Shown here piece after piece: positions 6,998 to 13,103 of a stretch of DNA of 20,878 nucleotides; position 1 is the first letter of the stretch, and every line of letters starts with the position of its first letter. The position numbers and the translations under genes are program-made. The stretch spans positions 1-20,878 of the forward strand of contig DAINRU010000036.1 in assembly GCA_036741695.1 (NCBI GenBank), read 5' to 3'. This stretch comes from JAFANK01 sp036741695 (GTDB taxonomy: Bacteria; Vulcanimicrobiota; Vulcanimicrobiia; Eremiobacterales; Eremiobacteraceae). The notes beneath the pieces were generated by a model that was given only the letters and a program-made list of their open reading frames with translations, was not told where the DNA came from and made no database searches.

Positions 6998-8742
6998 ACC
7001 TCGGAGAACGAGGCGCCCATGGAGGCGAGCCGTTCGCGGGCGGTCGCGAGATCGATCGTCCCTGACGTCAGCCCGAGGAGCAGTTCGGCGCGTTCGCGCG
7101 CACGTATGGCGTACAGTTCCGCGCCAAGCTCGTGCGCGACATCGCGCAACATCTTGATCTCATCGGGCGCATAACTCTCGCCATTTGTGCGCCGGCCACA
7201 CACGAGCGCCCCGACGAGCTGGCCGCGCACCGCAAGCGCGAACGCGATCCCATCCGAGCCAAGCGCGCTTGTGACATCGCCCAGATCCACCTGTGACAGG
7301 CGGGTGCGCAGCCGCACGAACGCCAGATCGTCGACGTCGACGCTTGGCGGCAGCGTCCCCAACCCGGCGTCAGCCACGAGGTGGTAACCCTCGTCGCGCC
7401 GCTCGTACACCGCAGCGCCGGCAGCGCCCATGGCCCGCGGGATCTCAGCCGTCACTCGCCGCAGGAGCGCAGCGGGGCTTTCGGTATAGGCGGCCTCGTC
7501 GGTGAGCTGTTGCAGCGCCACCGCCGCTTCGAACTTGCTGCGGAAAAGCGTGCGTTCGAGCGCGCCCTCGACGCGCTTATGGAGCGCGTTGAACGAGAGC
7601 CCCAGTGCGAGCGCCACAACGATCTCAACCGTCAGCCCGACGCCACGGCTCACCGCGACGGCATTGAGCACGTTCTCCAGCAAGACGAAGATGCCGACGA
7701 CAAGCGTCGTGAGGATCGTGTAGATGAGCGTGCGGTTGAGCACGAAGTTGACGTCGATGATGCGATGGCGCAGGATCGCGTACGCGCAGCCCAGCGGGAA
7801 GATCATGACCGTCAGCCACTCGACGCCAGAAAGCTGGATCGGGTGCACCGCCAGGCGGTTGAAGAGGTTGAGCAGCACACCGAAGCGGCTGATGAGAAAT
7901 GCCCAGAATATCCAGCGCACGCGCTGGCGCGCGAGACCGGTCGTGCGCAGGTAGCTGACGGCGAAGAAGCCGATGATGACGAGCTGCGATCCCACGAACG
8001 CGGCATTGACCATCCAGGGCGAAAGATCGACCGCCGCGCAACCGGTCTGCGCTTGCGCCGTCGCATTGAGGGTGCTGACGATGATGGCTGGCGCCACGAA
8101 AAGAAACATCAGCGTCCGCGCCACGAGCACGGCGCGCCGCGAGACGCCGGTTGCGATCGACTCCACCACCAGGTAGAGCATGAAGGGAGAGTAGGTCCAC
8201 AGCGCTGCGCTCAAAGCGCTGCCCGCCTGTCGAGCGCCGAGGCCGAGCGCCCCCCACCAGTCGTCGGGCAACGCGACCGCCACCCCTAGACACCAAATGC
8301 CGAGCATGAGCGATGCGCGATCTCTTCCGCGCCAGAGCACGAAGATGCCGAGCACGAGGAGGAACAGCTTGAACCCCAACTGGGCGATGAAGCGCGCCGT
8401 CGAATCCGTGTGCCGAAGTCGATAGGGGATGACAAGCTGGCGGCCGCCACGTTGCACGACGAGCCCGATCACGTCGCCGGCGTGCCCTGCTTGGGTGGGC
8501 GAGAAGTGGTAGACGAGCACCGTCCGTGACGGCACATCCATCTGCGGCAGGAGCAGCTCGTCGCCTTCACGCAGGCCCGCTGCTCGGTCGGCGTCGTCGA
8601 CGGCGCCGACGCGCAGAGAGCATCGCGTCCCCGTGGTCACAGCCGGCCCCCTGGCGCTTTGCGGCCATGAGATCACTTCGACGACCACAAGCGCAACCGC
8701 GACCAGCGTCAAAGCCGCCGCAGCGATGCTACGGGCGTTCAT
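6994..8742 (-). CDS. PDZ-like / multi-TM / GAF membrane sensor without output domain
   Basis: A 582-residue membrane protein. One N-terminal helix (about 6-25) is followed by an extracytoplasmic PDZ-like segment (about 40-110, with AAGLREGDELLLP and a later VIGLVVQRGG strand). Several hydrophobic helices follow (about 120-345), then a cytoplasmic linker (LFRSKFEAAVALQQLTDEA) and a GAF domain (about 415-545, ending in SYAPDEIKMLRDVAHELG). The layout resembles ComP-type sensor kinases, which also pair PDZ and membrane helices, but there is no His-box, HATPase, GGDEF or HTH. Only about 35 residues follow the GAF domain. Its output must be a partner protein, or the domain has been lost. The ATG at 8742 has no clear Shine-Dalgarno; a GTG 9 bases upstream is an alternative. 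It diverges from the thiosulfate operon and may sense for it (inference). Confidence 0.75.
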   Translation of the reverse strand: MNARSIAAAALTLVAVALVVVEVISWPQSARGPAVTTGTRCSLRVGAVDDADRAAGLREGDELLLPQMDVPSRTVLVYHFSPTQAGHAGDVIGLVVQRGGRQLVIPYRLRHTDSTARFIAQLGFKLFLLVLGIFVLWRGRDRASLMLGIWCLGVAVALPDDWWGALGLGARQAGSALSAALWTYSPFMLYLVVESIATGVSRRAVLVARTLMFLFVAPAIIVSTLNATAQAQTGCAAVDLSPWMVNAAFVGSQLVIIGFFAVSYLRTTGLARQRVRWIFWAFLISRFGVLLNLFNRLAVHPIQLSGVEWLTVMIFPLGCAYAILRHRIIDVNFVLNRTLIYTILTTLVVGIFVLLENVLNAVAVSRGVGLTVEIVVALALGLSFNALHKRVEGALERTLFRSKFEAAVALQQLTDEAAYTESPAALLRRVTAEIPRAMGAAGAAVYERRDEGYHLVADAGLGTLPPSVDVDDLAFVRLRTRLSQVDLGDVTSALGSDGIAFALAVRGQLVGALVCGRRTNGESYAPDEIKMLRDVAHELGAELYAIRARERAELLLGLTSGTIDLATARERLASMGASFSEV

Positions 8743-8869
8743 CGGTCGCACCGTTCTAGAGGCCGAGCATAAGTTCCTAACCGGCTCCCGATAGGTGTGG
8801 CCGGAGCTCAGTTGGAAGTGTGGCGTCTGTCCTTTGAGATCACCTTGTGCACGCAAAGGAGATTTTTGC
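8743..8869. promoter_or_regulatory. Divergent control region of sensor gene and thiosulfate operon
   Basis: This 127-base gap lies between the starts of the sensor gene (-) and the exported DsrE-like gene (+), and is the only plausible promoter region for the five-gene operon. The distal part holds the inverted repeat at 8830-8860. On the - strand a TATGCT stretch (complement of 8771-8776 region) is a weak -10 candidate without a good -35 partner. No confident promoter call is possible. Confidence 0.4.
8830..8860 (+). promoter_or_regulatory. Inverted repeat that can sequester the Shine-Dalgarno of the operon's first gene
   Basis: TCCTTTG (8830-8836) is the exact reverse complement of CAAAGGA (8854-8860), leaving a 17-base loop. 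The right arm is the ribosome binding site itself: AAAGGAG at 8855-8861 lies 8 bases before the ATG at 8870. An alternative smaller fold uses CCTT (8843-8846) with AAGG (8856-8859). It could be a translational switch or a transcription-factor operator (dyad); the sequence does not decide between them. Confidence 0.5.
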
Positions 8870-9574
8870 ATGTCTCTTTCGAGAAAGCATTTCATTTCCG
8901 CCGCCGCGCTGGCGGTGTCTGCTGCGGCCCTTGCGGAGACGAGCGCACCTGCTAAGGCTGACGCAACCATCAGCTTCCACATCTTGAAGCCGAATGAATT
9001 CGACAAGACCCTGATGATGCAGAAGCTCACCCTCAACGCCGAGCACAAACAGGTCTTCCATTCTTCTGCGCCGATCATCATCGCGCCGGGGGTGGCCAGC
9101 ATCTACATCCACATGCAGAACTCGATGAACGCCTATCAGTACTCGCTGGGCTTGGGCAACCTCGCGACCCTCGGAGTGTTCTTAGGCATCTCCGTCTTTT
9201 TGGGGTTCAACGACGACATGTGGAAGAAATATCCCATCGGTAAAATCCTCGGTGCCGGGTCCAGCAAGCCGACGACCAACGTCTACTACAAGGCAACTTC
9301 GAACCTCGACCTGAGCGCAGACCCTGATGACCCGAAGGGCATCTATCAGGATTGGAGCGCGCAAGCAGTGCTCAAGCGCGGCGGTCAGTTCTTCATCTGC
9401 CACAATGCCACGACGGCGATGGCATACATCATCGGTCAGGCGATGGGGACCGATCCAAAAGCCATATTAGCAGATTTTGAGAAGAGTCTGTTGCCCGGAT
9501 TCCAGTTCGTGCCCGCAGGCGTGGCCACGGTCCAGCAGGCGCAAGAGCTTGGGTGGAAGCCCTTCTCGATCATC
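8870..9574 (+). CDS. Exported DsrE/DsrF-like family protein
   Basis: A 235-residue protein with an N-terminal export signal. SRKHFIS, then an Ala-rich hydrophobic stretch and an AKADA cleavage-like site near residue 30, resembles a twin-arginine signal with the second Arg replaced by Lys. The rest matches the exported DsrE-like proteins often annotated only as Tat-signal proteins: NDDMWKKYPIG, YYKA...DDPKGIYQD, then VLKRGGQFFICHN with the single Cys177, and near the end LLPGFQFVPAGVATVQQAQELGW. In DsrE-family proteins a Cys at this strand end can carry persulfide sulfur. The start is fixed by AAAGGAG 8 bases upstream. The stop (TGA, 9575-9577) is 6 bases before the tauE-like start. A role as periplasmic sulfur carrier is inferred from the operon. 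Confidence 0.72.
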
Positions 9575-9583
9575 TGATCGACG

Positions 9584-10366
9584 ATGGCGGCTGTCATCCC
9601 GCTGTTGCTCTACGGACTGACAGTCGGCGTCTCTTTAGGACTCACAGGCGGCGGGGGATCGATCATCACGGTCCCCCTGCTCGTCTATCTCGTCGGCCAG
9701 CCCGTGCACGTCGCGATCCCGACGTCGCTCGTCATCGTCGGCGGCACGGCGCTGGCCGGCTACCTCGTGCGCGTGGCGGTGGCCGACACCCGCGGCGGGC
9801 TCATCTTCGGGCTCATCGGAATCTTCGGCGCCATCCCGGGTAGGTTCGTCGCGCATTTTTTCTCCGGGCCGCTGCTGCTCTTGCTCTTCTCGCTCATCAT
9901 GGTCGTGGCGTCGTTCTTCATGTTCGCGTCGCGCACGTATGAGGCGCAGGCGCGCATCGAGCCTAATTGGATTGCGGTCGCGGCCGGGGGCATCGGCGTC
10001 GGTTTTCTGACCGGATTTCTCGGCGTGGGCGGAGGGTTTCTCATCGTGCCCTGCCTCGTGCTCATCCTAGGGATGCCGATGCGCGAAGCGATCCCCACCT
10101 CGTTGCTCGTCATCGCCATCAACTGCGCATCGAGCCTCGTCGGACCCGCGGTCTTCGGCCACGCCGAGCATTCGCTGGCCGCGATCGACTGGCGGGTGGC
10201 CGCGCTCTTCCTCGCCGGAGGCCTCGGCGGCAGTTGGATCGGCGGGTCGATCGCCCAGAAGCTCAACCAGCGCGCGCTTAAACGGGTCTTCGCCGTCTTC
10301 GTCTTTGCGGTCGGCCTGTTCATTGCGGCCAGCACCACGGGATTGATCCCTATCAGCGTGAAATGA
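9584..10366 (+). CDS. TauE/SafE-family sulfite/organosulfur anion exporter
   Basis: A 260-residue inner-membrane protein with about eight helices in two related halves, as in the TauE/SafE family (COG0730), whose members export sulfite, sulfoacetate and similar anions. The first half opens with GLTVGVSLGLTGGGGSIITVPLLVY and an IPTSLVIVGG helix. The second repeats these features as GFLTGFLGVGGGFLIVPCLVL and IPTSLLVIAINCASS. These paired Gly-rich loops followed by IPTSL are the family signature. It starts 6 bases after the DsrE-like stop with no separate ribosome binding site, implying coupled translation. TauE proteins occur in the cst operon and in other thiosulfate or sulfite loci, which fits export of sulfite or thiosulfate for the downstream TsdA. 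Confidence 0.9.
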   Translation: MAAVIPLLLYGLTVGVSLGLTGGGGSIITVPLLVYLVGQPVHVAIPTSLVIVGGTALAGYLVRVAVADTRGGLIFGLIGIFGAIPGRFVAHFFSGPLLLLLFSLIMVVASFFMFASRTYEAQARIEPNWIAVAAGGIGVGFLTGFLGVGGGFLIVPCLVLILGMPMREAIPTSLLVIAINCASSLVGPAVFGHAEHSLAAIDWRVAALFLAGGLGGSWIGGSIAQKLNQRALKRVFAVFVFAVGLFIAASTTGLIPISVK

Positions 10367-10399
10367 CCCACTGCGAACACTAGGCGGAGAACGTGACCG

Positions 10400-10741
10400 A
10401 TGGCTGAACGAGGCGGTTTGCTCCACCCCGAGATTGAGGACTACACGGCGCAGCAGACCCAAGACGAAGTCGCTCGCGGTGCGCTGCTCGTCGACGTGCG
10501 CGAGCCCAACGAATGGGATGCGGGGCATTTGCCCGGCGCCGTGCACATCCCGATGGGTCAGATCCCAAGGCGCGTCGCCGAGCTCCCGCGCGATCGCAAG
10601 ATCATCTTCACCTGTCGCTCCGGCAACCGCAGTGGGACCATCAAAGATTACATGATCGACGAGCACGGGTATGGCGACGTGCATAACCAGCTCGGCGGCA
10701 TTTTGGCATGGCAAGTCGCGGGACTCCCGATCGTCAAATGA
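10400..10741 (+). CDS. Single-domain rhodanese sulfurtransferase
   Basis: A 113-residue cytoplasmic rhodanese with one complete domain: LLVDVREPNEWDAGHLPGA (about 29-47), the active-site loop CRSGNRS with Cys72, and the closing helix-strand QLGGILAWQVAGLPIV. No signal peptide or fusion. The six-residue loop after Cys matches small persulfide-carrying rhodaneses such as GlpE and CstA-associated domains. GGCGGAGA (10383-10390) lies 9 bases before the ATG. The stop codon overlaps the start of tsdA (ATGA, 10738-10741). It probably accepts or donates sulfane sulfur for the dioxygenase or the exporter side of the pathway (inference). Confidence 0.93.
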   Translation: MAERGGLLHPEIEDYTAQQTQDEVARGALLVDVREPNEWDAGHLPGAVHIPMGQIPRRVAELPRDRKIIFTCRSGNRSGTIKDYMIDEHGYGDVHNQLGGILAWQVAGLPIVK

Positions 10742-11577
10742 GGGGGACGCGCCGCAGTCTCATCCTCAGCGCGCTTGCGATCGTGTGCGTGATCGCCGTT
10801 GCCTTTGCGACGCAGCTGCGCGCGGATTCACCTGATGCAGCGCCGAGCGCCACAGTGGATCAGGCAGCGGTCAACGCAAGCGCGACCATACCACCCGGCC
10901 CGCAAGGCGAGCTTATCGCGGACGGCCGCGATCTCATCAACCAGACGCCGAAGTTCGCCGGATCCTACATCACATCGCGGATGTCGTGCGCGGCATGCCA
11001 CCCGGGTGGCGGCACGCAGCCACATGCCGGGTCACTGCTCGGCGCGTACGCCACGTTTCCGCAGTGGAACAAGCGCGCCGGCCGGTTCATCGCATTGCAG
11101 GATCGCATCGCCGAGTGCTTCCTCTATAGCATGAACGGACATCCGCCGGCGTACTACAGCCACGAGATGCTTGCCATCACGGCCTACATCGCCTGGCTTT
11201 CACGCGGCGCGCCAACGGGCATCGGTTTCCCTGGCCAAGGTCCGGTCGACGTGAAGGCGCCGGGCGCCCCCAATCCGGCTAACGGCGCTGCCATCTACGC
11301 AGCGCGCTGCGCATCGTGTCACGCCGCCGACGGTAACGGTGCGGGCTTGACGATTCCACCGCTATGGGGACCGCAATCGTTCAACGACAAGGCCGGCATG
11401 AGCCGCATGGATCGCATCGCGCCCTTCGTCAAGTTCGCGATGCCGCTAGACGCACCAGGGACGCTGACCGATCAGGAGGCGACCGACGTCGCCGCGTACA
11501 TCCTCTCGCAGCCGCGTCCGCACTTCGACAAGGATAAGATGATTGAGTTCCCACCTGAACATGCCGGCTACTTCTAA
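10738..11577 (+). CDS. tsdA: TsdA-type diheme thiosulfate dehydrogenase
   Basis: A 279-residue exported or membrane-anchored diheme cytochrome c that fits TsdA, which joins two thiosulfates into tetrathionate and releases two electrons. Residues 5-27 form a signal or anchor helix. The first heme site is CAACH (Cys84, Cys87, His88) and is followed by FPQW, RIAEC and SMNG, the TsdA fingerprint. Cys127 lies 43 residues after the first heme Cys, the same spacing as Cys53 to Cys96 in Allochromatium TsdA, where Cys96 is the axial ligand of the catalytic heme. The second heme site is CASCH (Cys191, Cys194, His195), with Met235 in FAMPLD as the likely sixth ligand. The ATG at 10738 overlaps the rhodanese stop (ATGA), which supports this start over a frame opening 30 bases upstream. 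Main alternative: another SoxA/TsdA-like diheme cytochrome. Confidence 0.88.
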   Translation: MRGTRRSLILSALAIVCVIAVAFATQLRADSPDAAPSATVDQAAVNASATIPPGPQGELIADGRDLINQTPKFAGSYITSRMSCAACHPGGGTQPHAGSLLGAYATFPQWNKRAGRFIALQDRIAECFLYSMNGHPPAYYSHEMLAITAYIAWLSRGAPTGIGFPGQGPVDVKAPGAPNPANGAAIYAARCASCHAADGNGAGLTIPPLWGPQSFNDKAGMSRMDRIAPFVKFAMPLDAPGTLTDQEATDVAAYILSQPRPHFDKDKMIEFPPEHAGYF

Positions 11578-12133
11578 CGCCCCGACGCGCGACGAAGCTT
11601 GGGCGCTTGTCTGCCAGCATGTGCAAAACCCGTCGCTACGCCGCCACATGCTCGCGGTCGAGACCGCCATGCGCGCCTATGCGCGCAAGCTCGATGCCGA
11701 CGAAGAGCGATTCGGCATCGTCGGGCTACTGCACGATTTCGACTGGGAGATCCACCCAAGCGCGCAAGAGCATCCCGAGCTTGGCTGCCGCATGCTCGAG
11801 GAACTCACCTATCCGCAAGACATGGTCAAAGCCATCCGCGGCCACGCGACCTATCTCGGGGTGCCGCGCGACACCCAGATGGCCAAGGTGCTGTTCGCCT
11901 GCGACGAGCTGTGCGGATTCCTCACCGCCATGGCCTACGTGCGCCCCTCGAAGTCGATCCGCGACGTGCCGGTTGCCTCGGTCAAGAAAAAGCTCAAGGA
12001 CAAGAGCTTCGCCGCCAACGTGAACCGCGCCGACATCATCCAGGGCGCGGAAGAGCTCGGCGTCCCCTTCGACGACCACATCGCCTTTGTGATAGCGGCG
12101 TTGAGTGACAACGCCGAGGAACTCGGCCTCTAA
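11561..12133 (+). CDS. HD-domain hydrolase, COG2316-like
   Basis: A 190-residue soluble protein with an HD metal-dependent phosphohydrolase fold. It shows RRHMLAVE (first His), GLLHDFDWE (the HD pair) and RGHATYLG, then a CDELCGFLTAMAYVRP segment and a Lys-rich VKKKLKDKSFAANVNR motif. These match the predicted HD hydrolases of COG2316, whose substrate is unknown. It overlaps the end of tsdA. The ATG at 11561 is used here, but a TTG at 11543 has AAGGAT 8 bases upstream and would add six residues, and may be the true start. It is the last gene of the tsdA operon; nothing in the family predicts a link to sulfur chemistry. Confidence 0.85.
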   Translation: MPATSNAPTRDEAWALVCQHVQNPSLRRHMLAVETAMRAYARKLDADEERFGIVGLLHDFDWEIHPSAQEHPELGCRMLEELTYPQDMVKAIRGHATYLGVPRDTQMAKVLFACDELCGFLTAMAYVRPSKSIRDVPVASVKKKLKDKSFAANVNRADIIQGAEELGVPFDDHIAFVIAALSDNAEELGL

Positions 12134-12193
12134 AGTCGCAAGCCAGTCTCATCCGACCGACGCGCACGAGCCGTAGACAATAGTGAAGAGTAC

Positions 12194-12208
12194 ACGATAG
12201 GAGATCGT
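12194..12208 (+). promoter_or_regulatory. msrA ribosome binding site presented in a hairpin loop
   Basis: ACGAT (12194-12198) and ATCGT (12204-12208) are exact reverse complements, and the five-base loop between them is AGGAG (12199-12203), the Shine-Dalgarno of msrA, 8 bases before its ATG. The stem is short and A/U-containing, so it would be marginal at normal temperature. It may display or gate the ribosome site, or be chance. Confidence 0.4.
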
Positions 12209-12211
12209 ACC

Positions 12212-12685
12212 ATGGAACAAGCGACATTCGGAGCCGGCTGCTTCTGGGGCGTGGAGTCGGCGTTTCGGCAGATCCCAGGCGTCACCGACGTCAAGGTCGG
12301 CTTTGCGGGCGGCACGACTGCCAATCCAAGCTATAAAGATGTGTGTACGGGCAGAACCGGACATGCTGAGGTGGCGCAGGTGACGTTCGATCCGGCAGTC
12401 GTCTCATACGATAGACTGCTCGACGCGTTTTGGAACATGCACGACCCGACCACGCTCAATCGCCAGGGTCCCGATGCGGGCACGCAATACCGCTCGGTGA
12501 TCTTTGTCCATTCACCAGAGCAAGAGGCTGCCGCCAAAGCATCACTCGCCGGACTCGCATCCTCAGGCCGCTTCAAGCGACCTATCGTCACGCAGATCGC
12601 GCCGGCTGGCGCCTTCTACCCGGCCGAGGAATACCACCAGCGCTATTTCGAGAAGCAGGGCATCGAACCGACCTGCCACATCTAA
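12212..12685 (+). CDS. msrA: Peptide methionine-S-sulfoxide reductase MsrA
   Basis: A 157-residue cytoplasmic enzyme that reduces methionine-S-sulfoxide in proteins. The active-site motif GAGCFWGVE gives catalytic Cys10 and is followed by the family segments VGFAGG, GRTGHAEVAQVTFDP, FWNMHDPTTLNRQGPDAGTQYRS and the substrate-binding YPAEEYHQRYF. Only one other Cys is present, two residues from the C-terminus (Cys155), in a position suitable for resolving the Cys10 sulfenate. The catalytic residue is an ordinary Cys codon, not selenocysteine. AGGAG lies 8 bases upstream of the ATG. It follows the HD gene by 78 bases, so it may have its own promoter or join the operon transcript. It converges on the coiled-coil gene with only 4 bases between stops. 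Confidence 0.96.
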   Translation: MEQATFGAGCFWGVESAFRQIPGVTDVKVGFAGGTTANPSYKDVCTGRTGHAEVAQVTFDPAVVSYDRLLDAFWNMHDPTTLNRQGPDAGTQYRSVIFVHSPEQEAAAKASLAGLASSGRFKRPIVTQIAPAGAFYPAEEYHQRYFEKQGIEPTCHI

Positions 12686-12689
12686 AACG

Positions 12690-13055
12690 CTAGACGTTGC
12701 GGTGCTCGAGTCCGGTGATGCGCGTTTCGTGATCGTCCAGGCGTTGCCTGATCGTGAGATCTTCCAAGCCGGGCAGCCGGTCATCGATGCGGATGAGGCG
12801 ACGCTCCATTCCATCCATGCGCAATTCCAGCCGTCCCATGCGCTGCTCCAGCGCATCCATGCGGTGCTCCATCGCGTCCATGCGCCCCTCCAGCGCACCC
12901 AGACGCTGCTCTATCCCCTCGAAGCGGCGCTCCATGTCGGATGACATCGTAGTGAGCTGCGATTCCATGCGCGCAAAGCCCGATTCAGTCACCTGCTTCA
13001 GGCCTACGAGGAAGTCCCACATCTCCGTCGGGGTTGGCACGTATTCTTCAGTCAC
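12690..13055 (-). CDS. Small coiled-coil protein of unknown function
   Basis: A 121-residue protein that I do not recognise as a named family. After a short N-terminal segment (PTPTEMWDFLVGLKQVTESG), residues about 28-105 are a nearly perfect series of seven-residue repeats of the type R-h-x-x-h-E-x (MDAMEHR, MDALEQR, MGRLELR, MDGMERR and so on), predicting a long parallel coiled coil with no membrane segment. The underlying DNA shows matching 21-base near-repeats. The start used is GTG at 13055; an internal ATG at residue 12 is an alternative. It lies 48 bases after the macroglobulin stop on the same strand, so it is probably the second gene of that transcript. The stop is 4 bases from the msrA stop. 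Confidence 0.65.
   Translation of the reverse strand: MTEEYVPTPTEMWDFLVGLKQVTESGFARMESQLTTMSSDMERRFEGIEQRLGALEGRMDAMEHRMDALEQRMGRLELRMDGMERRLIRIDDRLPGLEDLTIRQRLDDHETRITGLEHRNV
12790..12935. repeat. 21-base near-repeats encoding coiled-coil heptads
   Basis: Units of about 21 bases containing variants of CCATGCG-TGCTCCA-CGC recur about six times within the coiled-coil gene. They reflect the seven-residue protein repeat and probably arose by short tandem duplication. Confidence 0.6.
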
Positions 13056-13103
13056 TCCCCGGATATCACGACGTTTCGACGCCTGGTCAAGCCGCGCCCT
13101 CGT

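Noticed and set aside
7381..8289. 302-codon + strand frame opposite the sensor gene
   Set aside because: Extremely Arg/Asp/Glu/His-rich product, antisense to hydrophobic helices of the PDZ/GAF protein; a codon-bias shadow.
8743..9102. Extended sensor protein start at 9102
   Set aside because: The extension would overlap the opposite-strand DsrE-like gene and its ribosome site, and gives no recognisable sequence before the membrane helix that follows the ATG at 8742.
12134..12211. Possible Sec tRNA or small RNA gene in the gap before msrA
   Set aside because: The gap is 78 bases, has no cloverleaf and no conserved T-loop sequence; only the small hairpin at the ribosome site is visible.
12212..12685. 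MsrA as a selenoprotein, given selB in the window
   Set aside because: The catalytic position in GAGCFWG is a TGC codon, so it is an ordinary Cys enzyme.
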